A DNA stretch of 11,545 nt from the NCBI GenBank assembly GCA_946803715.1, contig CAMPET010000237.1, forward strand, positions 1 to 11,545, read 5' to 3'. The first letter of the stretch is position 1. Every line of letters starts with the position of its first letter. This document shows, one piece after another, positions 1 to 8,188 of the stretch. The notes under the pieces are model-generated. The model had not been told where the DNA came from, ran no database searches, and worked only from the letters and a program-made list of their open reading frames with translations. Made by a program: the position numbers and the translations under genes. The DNA comes from Beroe ovata (lineage: Eukaryota; Ctenophora; Nuda; Beroida; Beroidae).

Positions 1-64
1 GAGCTATCCTCAAATGCTCACTCAAACTGACACGGTTTGGGTCCATAAGGGGTTATGGCGGCCA

Positions 65-3000
65 CTAACTCGAGAAGCGATCATCGGAATGACGTGAAAT
101 CTTGGTTGTCCGAGTTTCTAATGGCACTTGAGCCATGGTAGGAGTTTCAAGAATATAGCTCCACTCACCGTACGGTTGAGTCATCTTCTTCCCTGTTACA
201 TTTAGCACATCTTCATATGTCGGCTCCTGATAGGAGAGATGCTTCCTCAATTCTTCCTCATCTGACGATTATTTGTACTTTGTAGGGTTCAATTAACATT
301 AATTACAGTACTGACACTTTTTACATTCCAATAAGAACGAGCAAAATGAAGCTTCAATATAAGGTGTTTTGTCGAGTTGTTGTACTCGTCATGTGTAACG
401 GTTGCTAGGTGACGGTTGCTAAGTGACGGTTGCTAGATGAGGGTTGCTTGTGTCATCATGAGCTTGACTCACCCATGGGAGGAAGCGATGACAATGGTGA
501 ATCAGGTACATCCTTGCTCTGTACTGATACGAACTCTGCCAAACTGCCGGCCTGTGTGGCATGATGTGAGAGAAATATGTTCAGTTCTACCCATCAAACA
601 AATTACCTGTATAATTAATCCTTTCGAACTGAATTTGAGACTCGAGATTCGGATGATCATTCTTATTTCAACCTGCTCCTTCCCTCCCATTCTCACCTCA
701 GGAAGTGACTCCCTCGCCGGACTCTCTCCCTCCCCTTCCTCTTCCTCCTCAGGAACCACAGAGGTCACGTGACCGCTACTCTCAGGGTAGACACTGCTCT
801 GTGCAGTCTCACTAGGGTCCATGGTCCTTGTAGCAGCAGGGGAGTCCAGACTTCGCTTTCTGCGAGGGGATCGAGGTATCAGGAAACAGCAGTGATCAAA
901 ATATACTAGGTAAGTTTCAAAAACAGAATAGAATTGGAGGACCCACTTAGGCAGACAGTCAGCACCTTTGAAGCCTATGATCGGCTCCCTATCAAATTCA
1001 TTTTCCTGCATGAATCACCCAGACTCCCTAACCTCGTTGAGGATGTTCTGGACAGAGTGTACGTCCCCAGAACATCAGCAAGTTCCGCACTAGCTGCTCT
1101 CTCCCCAGCAGCTGACGAGGCAAATGTCGGGGTTTCCCCGTCCACCCATCTGTAGCTAGGTTAGTAAACTGTGTTTACAAGAATACAAGAGAGGGGGAGG
1201 GGCTGCTAGGGGCAGCTAGGTTAGTAAACTGTGTTTACATGAGGGGGAGGCGACAGTGAGGGTATGAAGAGATGAGGGCTGTTGTAGGTTGCTGTTTAAA
1301 AGAATGGGATGAAAAGTTTATCCAACACATGTCTTCCTACTCCTTCATTAAACCTGTCAAACATTGCGAGATCCTCAGCAGTAACACTAACATCACTGTC
1401 ATCATCGTCGTCGTCAGCCTCCTCTAAATCAAGATCACGAGACCTACTCGTTAGTCTGTCACGTGATCTACTGGTTAACTGGTCACGTGACTTGCTCGAC
1501 AGCGGGTCACGTGGGGAGGTGGTTGCTTCGCTGCTCCGGTGACTGAGACGACTCCGGGGAGCGACGATTGGAGTGGAGATCTCGCCTGGAAACGGATGCG
1601 GCGAGTGAGACAAAATACATATCAGACAAACAGTTTCAACAGACTCGGACTTCACACTGAGTGCTGAACATGCGTTTACCAATACAGGAACAGCCAACAC
1701 TTTTTATGATTAAAAAAATTCTCTAACATACGCACAGCATGATTCACACTGGAAGGGAACAATTCAAGCATGATAAAAAACATTTTCCGTGATCCTGTAT
1801 GATAACAATGAACTGATGTCTGATTCACTTTTTGCCATATTCTGAACAAATAACACAATGGGAAACAGAAAACAGGGGACTTTGACCTGTGACCGTATTA
1901 TTTTCATCGACTCTATCCCTGCCTGATGGAATACAATCGTATTTTAACAATGCATCTACCTATCATGCATAGCATCGGGATTGTTTTCGTTCACAAAAAC
2001 TGTGAGATACGGGTGTTTTAATATCGACTCTGGTTGAAGGGTAACACCTTCGTTACCATGGTAACCACAGACAAATTAACGAACCTCTCGCTTGCATATC
2101 AGCAATGAGCTGTCTGTCATGTTCCGCTATCGTGTCATCGATTGTCTGGAATAGCGATTTCTTCTTGCCTACTTGGAGAGCTCCCCTGACTTTCAGAGCG
2201 AAGGAGGATGGTCTGCGTCGCGCAGGGACGGCGGGAGGAGGGGCCGCTGGGAGGAGACAGTGTCAGTAAAGAGGGTTGTCAAGGCAACTATTAATTATTG
2301 TTGTCATAGCTGACGACTGATTGGTGTCATGGAGTATGGTGTGAACACGTGTATGATATGAAAGTGTCTACCCAATCCATCGTATTCTGGCGACAGCATG
2401 TTGCTCGCCCTGGACTCCGGGCTGATTACATGATCCCGCCCGCATCTCCCCGGGATGGACCCGCTCCTGCTCTCCCGCCTCACGGGCGCCAAGTGCGCCA
2501 TCCGCTGCATGTCGATAAAACTCTGCCGTCGGACATCCTTGATGAAACTCGCCCGTTTGGCGGTTTCGACAGTTTTTATTTTGCCGCCCGAGTCCATATA
2601 CCGCTTGAGGTGACATTGTTCGAATGGGATTAGCTCGTCGAGGCATATTTTGGTTTTGGTACCTATATCATGATACATGTGTGAGTGTGAATCTGGTAAT
2701 GATCATTTTGTAACCATGGCAACAGTACGAGTTATAATGATAACAATGTGGCTGTCAATGAGAACCAATAGTGAGTGAATGATTGCGGATTGTGAACCTT
2801 TTAGGGATGAATCATGGAAGTAGAGTGCTTTGTCCAGTTTCAATTTCGGCATGAGTGAGGTGACCTTGCTGGCGAAAACTGAGAAAAAAAGATAAATCAA
2901 TGATCTTTCGACGTTCATCCTATAACAGTACCTATAACAAATGTCTTAAACCGGAATATAGAAATCCTGTGATTATAGAACACAGAATTGTAGAAACCCT

Positions 3001-4504
3001 GTGGAATTTTCCCATATAATAATAAATTCTGAGGGAATTTTTCAAACTCACCCTTCTGTTTGGCGGCTGTTATCGATTTATCCTCATTCCCGCTACTCTC
3101 TTCCTCTTCCTCTTCTTCATTGTCCTCCTCATCACTACTCTCTGATGAGGAGCTGCCTGTCTTGACGTGGCACTTTGCGTACTTGCGGGCATCGTAACGG
3201 AGTCTCTGGGAGTGAATTGATTACATGAAGTGTGAACTATAATTCAATGCACTACTACCATATTATGGAGGACGACTTATCATACCGCATACGTGATCCA
3301 AAACAACGAAACTCAGATCAGAGTTTTGGAGGGAATTCGCACAACAGTGTCAAGATTGTTTTCTCATTCTCCGAGAAGAAAGCAATGCCCCAAATTACTA
3401 TTAGGGAAACTACCTTCTGGAGAGCTTCCATTTTAGATCCCTTGGGAGCTGGTAGAGTCATAATGTCCTTCCTCTCTTTGGAACTGAGCTCAGGGATGAC
3501 AAATGGAACGGACTTGAACTTCTTGGGTTTGCTTATTTCCGGTACAGTTTTCGGCTAAGGAAGAAATAATTTCAAAGATAGAAAGTGGAAATTTTGCCAG
3601 ATTAATTGAGAAGTACGAACCTGTCTGACAGCGAAGTCAGGCTTCACAGCATTATTGAGCTGTTTCACAAGGGCAAGCTTAGGTTTCTTATTCTCATTTT
3701 CACCCCTAAGCACAAGTGTCTGAGAAAGAATTAATCGTTAGAACAGTGAATATTTTCTCTCAAAAATGGAAAGTTGTCAAAAACAATGTCTCATTACCGA
3801 CCTTGCTATGGTTGAGAGTAGCAATAGTTTGTGGCTTGACGGCGGAGGGAGGAGGATCAATGTCTCTCCGAACAACAACTGCCTTAGGCTCGCCAACCTT
3901 TGTCCCTTCACGTGATTTAGGTGCGAAGAATGTTCCCGGGTTTTCGATAAAACTTTCGTCAGGTTTCCTGGAACGAATTTTTGTTAGAAAAGTCCATTTC
4001 TGGAGCAAGGCAATAACTTAGGAATTATTGTAGGGAGATAACAAACAGTTTGATGTGCTTCACGGGTTCTGATAATATCTTCTCTGTTGGAGTCTTTGCT
4101 CTTGTCAGAGTAATGTCTGGGACATCTTGACACTTGACTACTTGGAGAAAATCGTCGGCAGCCAGACTGAAATGAGATGAGGTATTACCATGGAGTGAAC
4201 AATAACGGAGTCACAATAAGTATTAGAATTAGTTCAACTTTTCTTCAATTAATAACCTCTTGATGGCCTTAGTTGCAGGTTGGATTGGTAGAGAGGCCTT
4301 TTTCACTATCTCCCCAGTGGTGGGATTAGTTTTTACTAGGGGACTTATCTCAGTGTCCTCTTTTGAAATGGGGACAATTCTGGGGGACAGGCCCCACGAC
4401 CAAGTCTCATCTTCTGTATCAGGTTGAGTGAGGAAATTGATGGGAATATCAAGGTTATTTGGCAGAAGGGTTTTCTCTGTAGTTTCAGCCTCAGGAACAT
4501 CCAT
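65..4504 (-). CDS. Unrecognised multi-exon gene; long, mostly disordered acidic/serine-rich protein (~763 aa model)
   Basis: I do not recognise this protein. Proposed exons in transcript order: 4257-4504 (ATG, with an in-frame TAA 9 nt upstream), 4047-4166, 3802-3967, 3621-3719, 3414-3554, 3052-3205, 2798-2878, 2372-2662, 2085-2246, 1354-1585, 1033-1149, 947-988, 697-859, 473-551, 65-261. Each junction has AG/GT borders and the phases agree throughout. The chain is lysine- and proline-rich at first, then has acidic runs in exon 3052-3205 (serine/glutamate), exon 1354-1585 (six aspartates) and exon 697-859 (five glutamates). Its most ordered-looking parts are exons 2372-2662 and 2085-2246. No catalytic motif, membrane segment or signal peptide is visible. 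Weak points: the first donor could be at 4239, exon 947-988 implies a 44-nt intron, and the last exon has a strong GTGAGT donor at 163-168, so the gene may continue beyond the window. Exon 1354-1585 read through its donor stops at 1296, a possible short isoform. Confidence 0.72.
387..456. repeat. 14-bp tandem array with X-box-like units
   Basis: The hexamer gttgct recurs at 401, 415, 429 and 443, exactly 14 bp apart, inside a decaying unit close to gttgctaggtgacg. A fifth degenerate unit begins near 387. On the minus strand the best copy reads GTCACCTAGCAAC, which fits the RFX X-box pattern GTNRCC-N(0-3)-RGYAAC. The array lies in the intron between proposed exons 473-551 and 65-261 of the minus-strand gene. 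Whether it binds a protein is not shown by sequence. Confidence 0.75.
1154..1250. repeat. Two-copy direct repeat, 60-bp period
   Basis: A 26-nt block beginning agctaggttagtaaactg occurs identically at 1154-1179 and 1214-1239. Each copy is followed by a gagggggagg tract (1191-1200 and 1241-1250). It lies in the intron between proposed exons 1033-1149 and 1354-1585 and looks like a local tandem duplication. Confidence 0.85.
1419..1514 (-). repeat. 24-nt coding repeat: four RD-L octapeptides
   Basis: Within exon 1354-1585 of the unrecognised gene, four in-register 24-nt units encode PRDPLSSK, SRDQLTSR, SRDRLTSR and SRDLDLEE. The SR/RD character resembles a phosphorylatable, disordered linker. 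The shared codons (TCA CGT GAC) also create several CACGTG hexamers at the DNA level. Confidence 0.8.
2052..2065. promoter_or_regulatory. Perfect palindromic X-box-like site
   Basis: GTTACCATGGTAAC is a perfect 14-bp palindrome and matches the X-box consensus GTHNYYATRRNAAC recognised by RFX/DAF-19 transcription factors at cilium genes. It lies in the intron between proposed exons 2085-2246 and 1354-1585, just 19 bp past the donor. X-boxes usually sit in promoters, so an intronic role is inference. Confidence 0.45.
2710..2723. promoter_or_regulatory. X-box-like site
   Basis: GTAACCATGGCAAC matches GTHNYYATRRNAAC at every position. It lies in the intron between proposed exons 2798-2878 and 2372-2662 of the minus-strand gene. 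The match is exact, but its use is unproven. Confidence 0.42.
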
Positions 4505-4766
4505 GTCACGTTATTGCTTGGGCCATACGTCTGATGAAAAATAGGTTAGTAGATAGTAAGAGGGGGAAAGGTGATAAATAATCTTTGATATTGGTAATCA
4601 TGATCTCATTGACCTCAATTCAGCAAATACAGAATAAAGCAAATAAATGATGAACAGGGTACAGACAAATATATATACAGATTTATATAATCAATGTAGT
4701 CTAAAAATCAGAATAAAATCTTCTACGTATTACTTGGTGTGCATCTCTCAGTTTTGTTCATGCAAT
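4505..4766 (-). other. 262-bp spacer between the FAM227 stop and the next gene's start
   Basis: This AT-rich stretch must hold the FAM227 3' end and the promoter or leader of the downstream same-strand gene. On the minus strand no AATAAA is seen, only a TATAAA variant (plus-strand tttata at 4682-4687), about 80 nt after the FAM227 stop. No TATA box or X-box was found here. Confidence 0.4.
4506..4526 (-). promoter_or_regulatory. Short upstream ORF ahead of the unrecognised gene
   Basis: An ATG at 4526 opens a seven-codon frame (MAQAIT-stop) whose TGA ends one base before the main ATG at 4504. If it is in the transcript leader, it would be a termination-reinitiation uORF. A CATCAG acceptor-like sequence lies just upstream (about 4535), so the leader may be spliced here. 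Confidence 0.3.
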
Positions 4767-6335
4767 TTAAAGCTGTGCCTTCTTTTCAAGTTCAATTTCC
4801 TCTTTAAACAAATCTATATATGGCTCAAAAATGTTTGTGTATGTCCCAGGCTGATTATAAAGATCACTGTTTTGATAATCAATGAGTTTCTCACTCAGAA
4901 CTCTCACTTCATTCTTCCTTTTAAACAATTCTCTTTGAATAACTGTCAGTTCAATCAATTCTTCTTTGTAACGTTTTGCAATCCTTTTTCCCTCTGCCTC
5001 ACTCAGCTTCATTGCTCTCTGATGTTGCCTATCAAGATTCTCATAAACTCTCTTTGCCTGCTGAATGATTTGCCTGTATGTTGGTTCTTGAGCTCCAACT
5101 TTATCAATCTGAGTTCGTGATACAAGCTTTGGTGCAAGTGTGTCTCTACCAAGATTACGTGTTTCTAGGTAGTGAGTAACAAGAGGACTCCTTCCGAATA
5201 GATTGAATTGAACTCTTTCAAAAATTGGACCAGGGCCTGCTGGGTGAGACTCGACCACAACTTTCTGTTGATTGAATATTGGTGAAATTGGCACTTCCTC
5301 AACAACAGATTCTTGTGGTTGCAACTTCAAACCAGATTTGCGGCCCTCCTCTTCCTTTGAAGATCCAGATGGTTCAAGCAGATGAAAAGGCCACTTCTTC
5401 CACGACAATGGTGGGGGAGTACTTCCACAGATCCACTCAGATGTCAAATTACACAGGAAAGTTTTGAAGTCATCATCAAAATGCTTGAGTGAATTTGTAT
5501 ATATGCTGCAAAATGTGCTATAGAGACTTTGGGCTAAAGCTGAAGGGTAATGTTTCAAAATAAAATCTTTGTATTTTTCTGGGATACTCATAAATAGAGA
5601 TACATAGCTGTCTGCTATTCTATTGTAAAGCCTGTCTTGCTCCCTCTTATTTGGGATGAAACATTCCATAAGTACCCACCAAAAAATATCCTGCAGCAAT
5701 GCAACAGATCCCTGTGAAAGGAAATACTTTTTCCAGATCTTTGCCAAGCTTGCATCAATTTCAAGACCTTGAGTTACCTTGTTGAGAATATGTGGAGCTT
5801 CAATCTGACGAGGAAGTGGTGTAAGTTCCCATTCATCAAAGCCAGGAAAGAGAGCATACTGAATTATCCCAGCTCTACCTCCTCCTTGGTTTACTTCTGG
5901 TTCTTGCTGCTGTGGCTTCCTGATCTTGACATTATTCACGATCTCCTGATTGATTGCCCCTTTGCCTATTTCAAATTCTTCAGGGACACAAGTAATCCCA
6001 TACAATGAGACCTTCCTGTCTCTTTGTTCTAGAAGCATCTCAGAATATTCTGACAACCTTTTCTCCAAACTATTGATTTGTTCTTCAACTATGTCATAAG
6101 GCTCAGTATCAATTTCAATGCCATCCACAAATCTTGTAAGTATCTCTTCCTTAGTACAAAACAGGTCTGGGAATTGAGATTTGATATCACCTATTTCCAT
6201 TTGGGAGGGAGGCAAGGGCCATTCCCCAAAGCCTTGAGACTCCACCCACTCATCAGCAGATAAGGGAGGCAAATCGATCTTCCAATGTGGCTTTGGAGGA
6301 ATAATCAGAGAGAGGTCTGGCTTCTTTTCAGCCAT
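4767..6335 (-). CDS. FAM227: FAM227 family protein (FWWh domain), intronless, 522 aa
   Basis: The start is ATG at 6335 in a strong Kozak context (AAACCATGG). Residues about 162-300 form the FWWh domain: the naming FWW is at 218-220 in DIFWWVLMECF, followed by RLYNRIADSY and a stretch around YPSALAQSLYSTFC typical of the family. A conserved-looking segment FNLFGRSPLVTHYL is at 377-390. Residues about 420-490 are charged and heptad-like, a probable coiled coil. The length is close to human FAM227A and FAM227B (roughly 500-570 aa), so it appears complete. No signal peptide or membrane segment is seen. The molecular role is poorly known; family members have been linked to motile cilia and the axoneme, which is family knowledge and not visible here. 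The coding region has no intron, unlike neighbouring genes. I cannot say whether it is the A or B paralogue. The downstream gene follows at 262 bp on the same strand. Confidence 0.88.
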   Translation of the reverse strand: MAEKKPDLSLIIPPKPHWKIDLPPLSADEWVESQGFGEWPLPPSQMEIGDIKSQFPDLFCTKEEILTRFVDGIEIDTEPYDIVEEQINSLEKRLSEYSEMLLEQRDRKVSLYGITCVPEEFEIGKGAINQEIVNNVKIRKPQQQEPEVNQGGGRAGIIQYALFPGFDEWELTPLPRQIEAPHILNKVTQGLEIDASLAKIWKKYFLSQGSVALLQDIFWWVLMECFIPNKREQDRLYNRIADSYVSLFMSIPEKYKDFILKHYPSALAQSLYSTFCSIYTNSLKHFDDDFKTFLCNLTSEWICGSTPPPLSWKKWPFHLLEPSGSSKEEEGRKSGLKLQPQESVVEEVPISPIFNQQKVVVESHPAGPGPIFERVQFNLFGRSPLVTHYLETRNLGRDTLAPKLVSRTQIDKVGAQEPTYRQIIQQAKRVYENLDRQHQRAMKLSEAEGKRIAKRYKEELIELTVIQRELFKRKNEVRVLSEKLIDYQNSDLYNQPGTYTNIFEPYIDLFKEEIELEKKAQL

Positions 6336-6458
6336 GGTTTACTGGTTTAGTAGAAACAATCCAACTGAAGAATCATTCTAACACAAAATCTATGAGACAA
6401 GTATCTAAGATAATTTTCAGTCAGTACTCATTAGGGAGGATAATCAATTGTAATACTA

Positions 6459-6530
6459 CCAAATTTTTGACAACCCAAAAAGTATCCAATTTTTGGCAAC
6501 CCAAAAAACATCCAATTTAGCAAAATGTCC
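6459..6530. repeat. 26/27-bp tandem repeat, about 2.7 copies
   Basis: Units begin with ccaa at 6459, 6486 and 6512. The first two carry an A/T run, then gacaaccc or ggcaaccc followed by an A run; the third decays. It lies 125-195 bp upstream of the FAM227 start codon, in the presumed leader intron or promoter. Confidence 0.75.
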
Positions 6531-6623
6531 ATAGCATTTCTCATGATGAATGCTATAATATTGTTAAATTCATATTTCAATTATGATACAAAACTGAATT
6601 CACATGTTTGACGGAGATATATT

Positions 6624-6903
6624 TACGCGCGGCGCGGCTTTTAAGCCATTATGATGCCGTACGCAACACTGCTACAGTTTTGTTAAAGATTTTTGTAATT
6701 AGCGAGCGCGAGCCGCGCGCGCACGTTTGTGCAGTAGTGCATGTGCGTGTGGAAATTTGTTGAATGTTATCTGACCTGTTCTGTTTCGCTTGGCGCGCTG
6801 CGCGCAAAACAGATTTGACAGACAACATCTGGCATAGAGAATGAGAATTTAATGATATGTGATGACTTCATTTTCATCTTTGCTTCATGTTGAGCCGCGC
6901 GCA
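6624..6903. repeat. Cluster of four GCGCGC-rich patches in AT-rich DNA
   Basis: Sharp CpG-rich blocks occur at 6624-6638, 6701-6725, 6791-6806 and 6892-6903, separated by AT-rich sequence. The outer blocks are loosely inverted (about nine bases, acgcgcggc against gccgcgcgc), so this may be a decayed MITE-like insertion. No transposase frame or clear target duplication is visible. Confidence 0.4.
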
Positions 6904-7234
6904 ATTAGAAATTATTTTGAATTTATGATTCGATTCATGAATCATTCAATGGTTTCTAAAATGACTTTTGAAATGTTGATATAGATATGACAGTTTTGTT
7001 AACGTGTTACACTTCACAAAAGTATTTCAAAAAGGCAGGATGAGACAAATTCGGAATACTTACTGTTCATGATTGTAGTTTAGTAGTTAATGTCTGTAAA
7101 TTCTTGTTCATTTCTACTGAACTTTATTTTCACTTTGATACAATTGGAATGGTGTAGGGGCCAAGGTTTTACATTTCTTGGTCTTGATCATCCAGGTTTA
7201 TCATTTTATTTTGCTTGCCTTTCTTCCAAGCTCT

Positions 7235-7329
7235 GTTAGTAACACCTGTCATGAATTTATCCTTGATCAAATCAAAAATTGCTTGTTTATGACAGGCACA
7301 ACTGGGGTCATTTAACCTTTACTAACCTA
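7235..7329. repeat. Interrupted inverted repeat
   Basis: cctgtcatgaa (7245-7255) pairs with tttatgacagg (7286-7296), 10 of 11 bases. Outside these, gttagtaa (from 7235) pairs with ttactaac (to about 7328). The loop and bulges are uneven. This could be a decayed inverted-repeat element or a chance fold. Confidence 0.4.
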
Positions 7330-7480
7330 TCCTTGCATATGCACAAGTAAGCCTTAGTTGTAGTAATGGTCCCCGGTTAATCATGGTGTTTCTATTTGCT
7401 TTAACTCCAGTAAGCTGAAAGTTGAAATGAGAGCAGTGATTTAAATAGTTTAATTCAGCACAATGTTATTCATGATTAAC

Positions 7481-7486
7481 TTTAAT
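7481..7486 (-). terminator. Possible polyadenylation signal (ATTAAA)
   Basis: Minus-strand ATTAAA lies about 105 nt past the stop codon of the small secreted gene. It is the commonest variant of AATAAA. A second ATTAAA follows at 7449-7454. Confidence 0.3.
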
Positions 7487-7590
7487 AACATTACCCACTG
7501 ACCATGTTTGAAAATAGCAAATGTGTCTGATTGTGAGATATTCTTGTCCCACATCCATAAAGTGGTATGTCAAGTATGGTTTTGTTCTTG

Positions 7591-7919
7591 CTATGAACAC
7601 AACCTAAAACGTTCAATGCTTGAATGCTCATCATTGCAGATCAATGTGTAAATGTTACTAAGTCTACACTTTTCAATGAGCACCCTCCTACCATCAGATG
7701 AATGAGCTAACTCGTATCTGTCAACATTGAGAGGTTCTGTCAAATTTACTTGCATTTTGCCGTTGAGGCAACTCAGATCTGGAATTTTTAATGTAGTTAG
7801 TTGATTGTAGAGAGCAGCTTGCTCCTTATTAGATTGTATAACTAAGGGCATTAAGTGGACTCACCATGCTTGTTTGCATCTAAAAGTGTCACTACAAGAT
7901 AGACAAACAGAAGAAACAT
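7591..7919 (-). CDS. Small secreted protein, four cysteines, 80 aa, two exons
   Basis: Exon 1 (7865-7919) encodes MFLLFVYLVVTLLDANKH and ends at a strong donor, G|GTGAGT. After an 86-nt intron (acceptor AAATTCCAG), exon 2 (7591-7778) resumes in phase 1 with DLSCLNGKMQVNLTEP and stops at TAG. Residues 2-13 are a classic hydrophobic signal-peptide core, and a phase-1 intron right after the leader is common in secreted genes. The mature part has cysteines near residues 22, 56, 66 and 79, enough for two disulphides, and one NLT glycosylation sequon. I do not recognise the family. The exon 2 frame also stays open into the intron, so an ORF caller would report a wrong 86-aa protein starting at 7851. 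An acceptor-like CTCTCTCCAG abuts the ATG, so the leader may be spliced. A peptide hormone, defence peptide or matrix factor are all possible; none is shown. Confidence 0.6.
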
Positions 7920-8188
7920 AGCTGGAGAGAGTATGAAATGAGAAAGTGTGTATATTGCTACAGAGAATGTGTCAAAGTACACACCTATCAACTTACAGAA
8001 GTAAAATATACAGAGTTTGTTCATGACAATAAACTAGTATCGGGGAACAGTGTACATAAGCCCCTATAATCACATTACCCTGTTATATAAGACATCTGTA
8101 ACTCAATCTGTGTTGATATGTTTATCTAATCAGCTCATAAGTCAGTAACTGTGGGGCCAAAACAGAAGTTATACATCCATTGGATAGC
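7920..8188 (+). promoter_or_regulatory. Divergent spacer between the small secreted gene and AMACR
   Basis: About 270 bp separates the two start codons, which point away from each other, so this is a candidate bidirectional promoter region. It is AT-rich. I saw no X-box, CpG cluster or convincing TATA box with correct spacing. An acceptor-like TTTATCTAATCAG (ending about 8133) could mark a leader intron of AMACR. Confidence 0.35.

Larger units (their letters stand above)
6342..7063 (-). other. Probable intron in the FAM227 5' leader
   Basis: Six bases before the FAM227 ATG the minus strand reads TTCTACTAAACCAG, a good acceptor ending at 6342. The nearest very strong donor upstream is A|GTAAGTATT at 7063. 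Joining them gives a 722-nt leader intron that would contain the repeats and GC-rich patches listed separately. No coding signal is seen within it. If correct, the spliced leader gains a short uORF (MNINHG-stop) overlapping the main ATG. This is inference only. Confidence 0.35.
7064..7590. other. Gene-poor stretch between FAM227 and the small secreted gene
   Basis: This stretch may hold the FAM227 first, non-coding exon, ending at 7064, and its promoter. It also holds the 3' flank of the minus-strand gene at 7591-7919, with ATTAAA-type polyadenylation signals (plus tttaat at 7481-7486 and 7449-7454). No open frame of note was seen. Confidence 0.35.

Noticed and set aside
387-456. CRISPR-like array
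   Set aside because: Units are 14 bp and directly adjacent with no spacers, and the genome is eukaryotic.
437-772. Plus-strand 111-codon frame
   Set aside because: It lies antisense across two proposed exons of the minus-strand gene and their intron, ends in a low-complexity Ser/Pro stretch that mirrors the glutamate run, and has no splice or leader support.
2368-2646. Second minus-strand frame over exon 2372-2662
   Set aside because: It shares the exon, but only the other frame joins both neighbouring exons in phase.
3232-3558. Plus-strand 108-codon frame
   Set aside because: It is antisense to exon 3414-3554 and its flanking intron, which fit the minus-strand gene in phase.
4647-5120. 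Plus-strand 157-codon frame rich in Phe, Leu and Cys
   Set aside because: Most of it is antisense to the FAM227 coiled coil, so the hydrophobic composition mirrors charged codons; no homology is evident.
5279-6263. Three plus-strand frames within FAM227
   Set aside because: They are antisense shadows of a strongly supported coding region.
8180-8188. AMACR start at 8180
   Set aside because: The codon there is TTG; ATG at 8189 matches the family start and an in-frame stop lies upstream.
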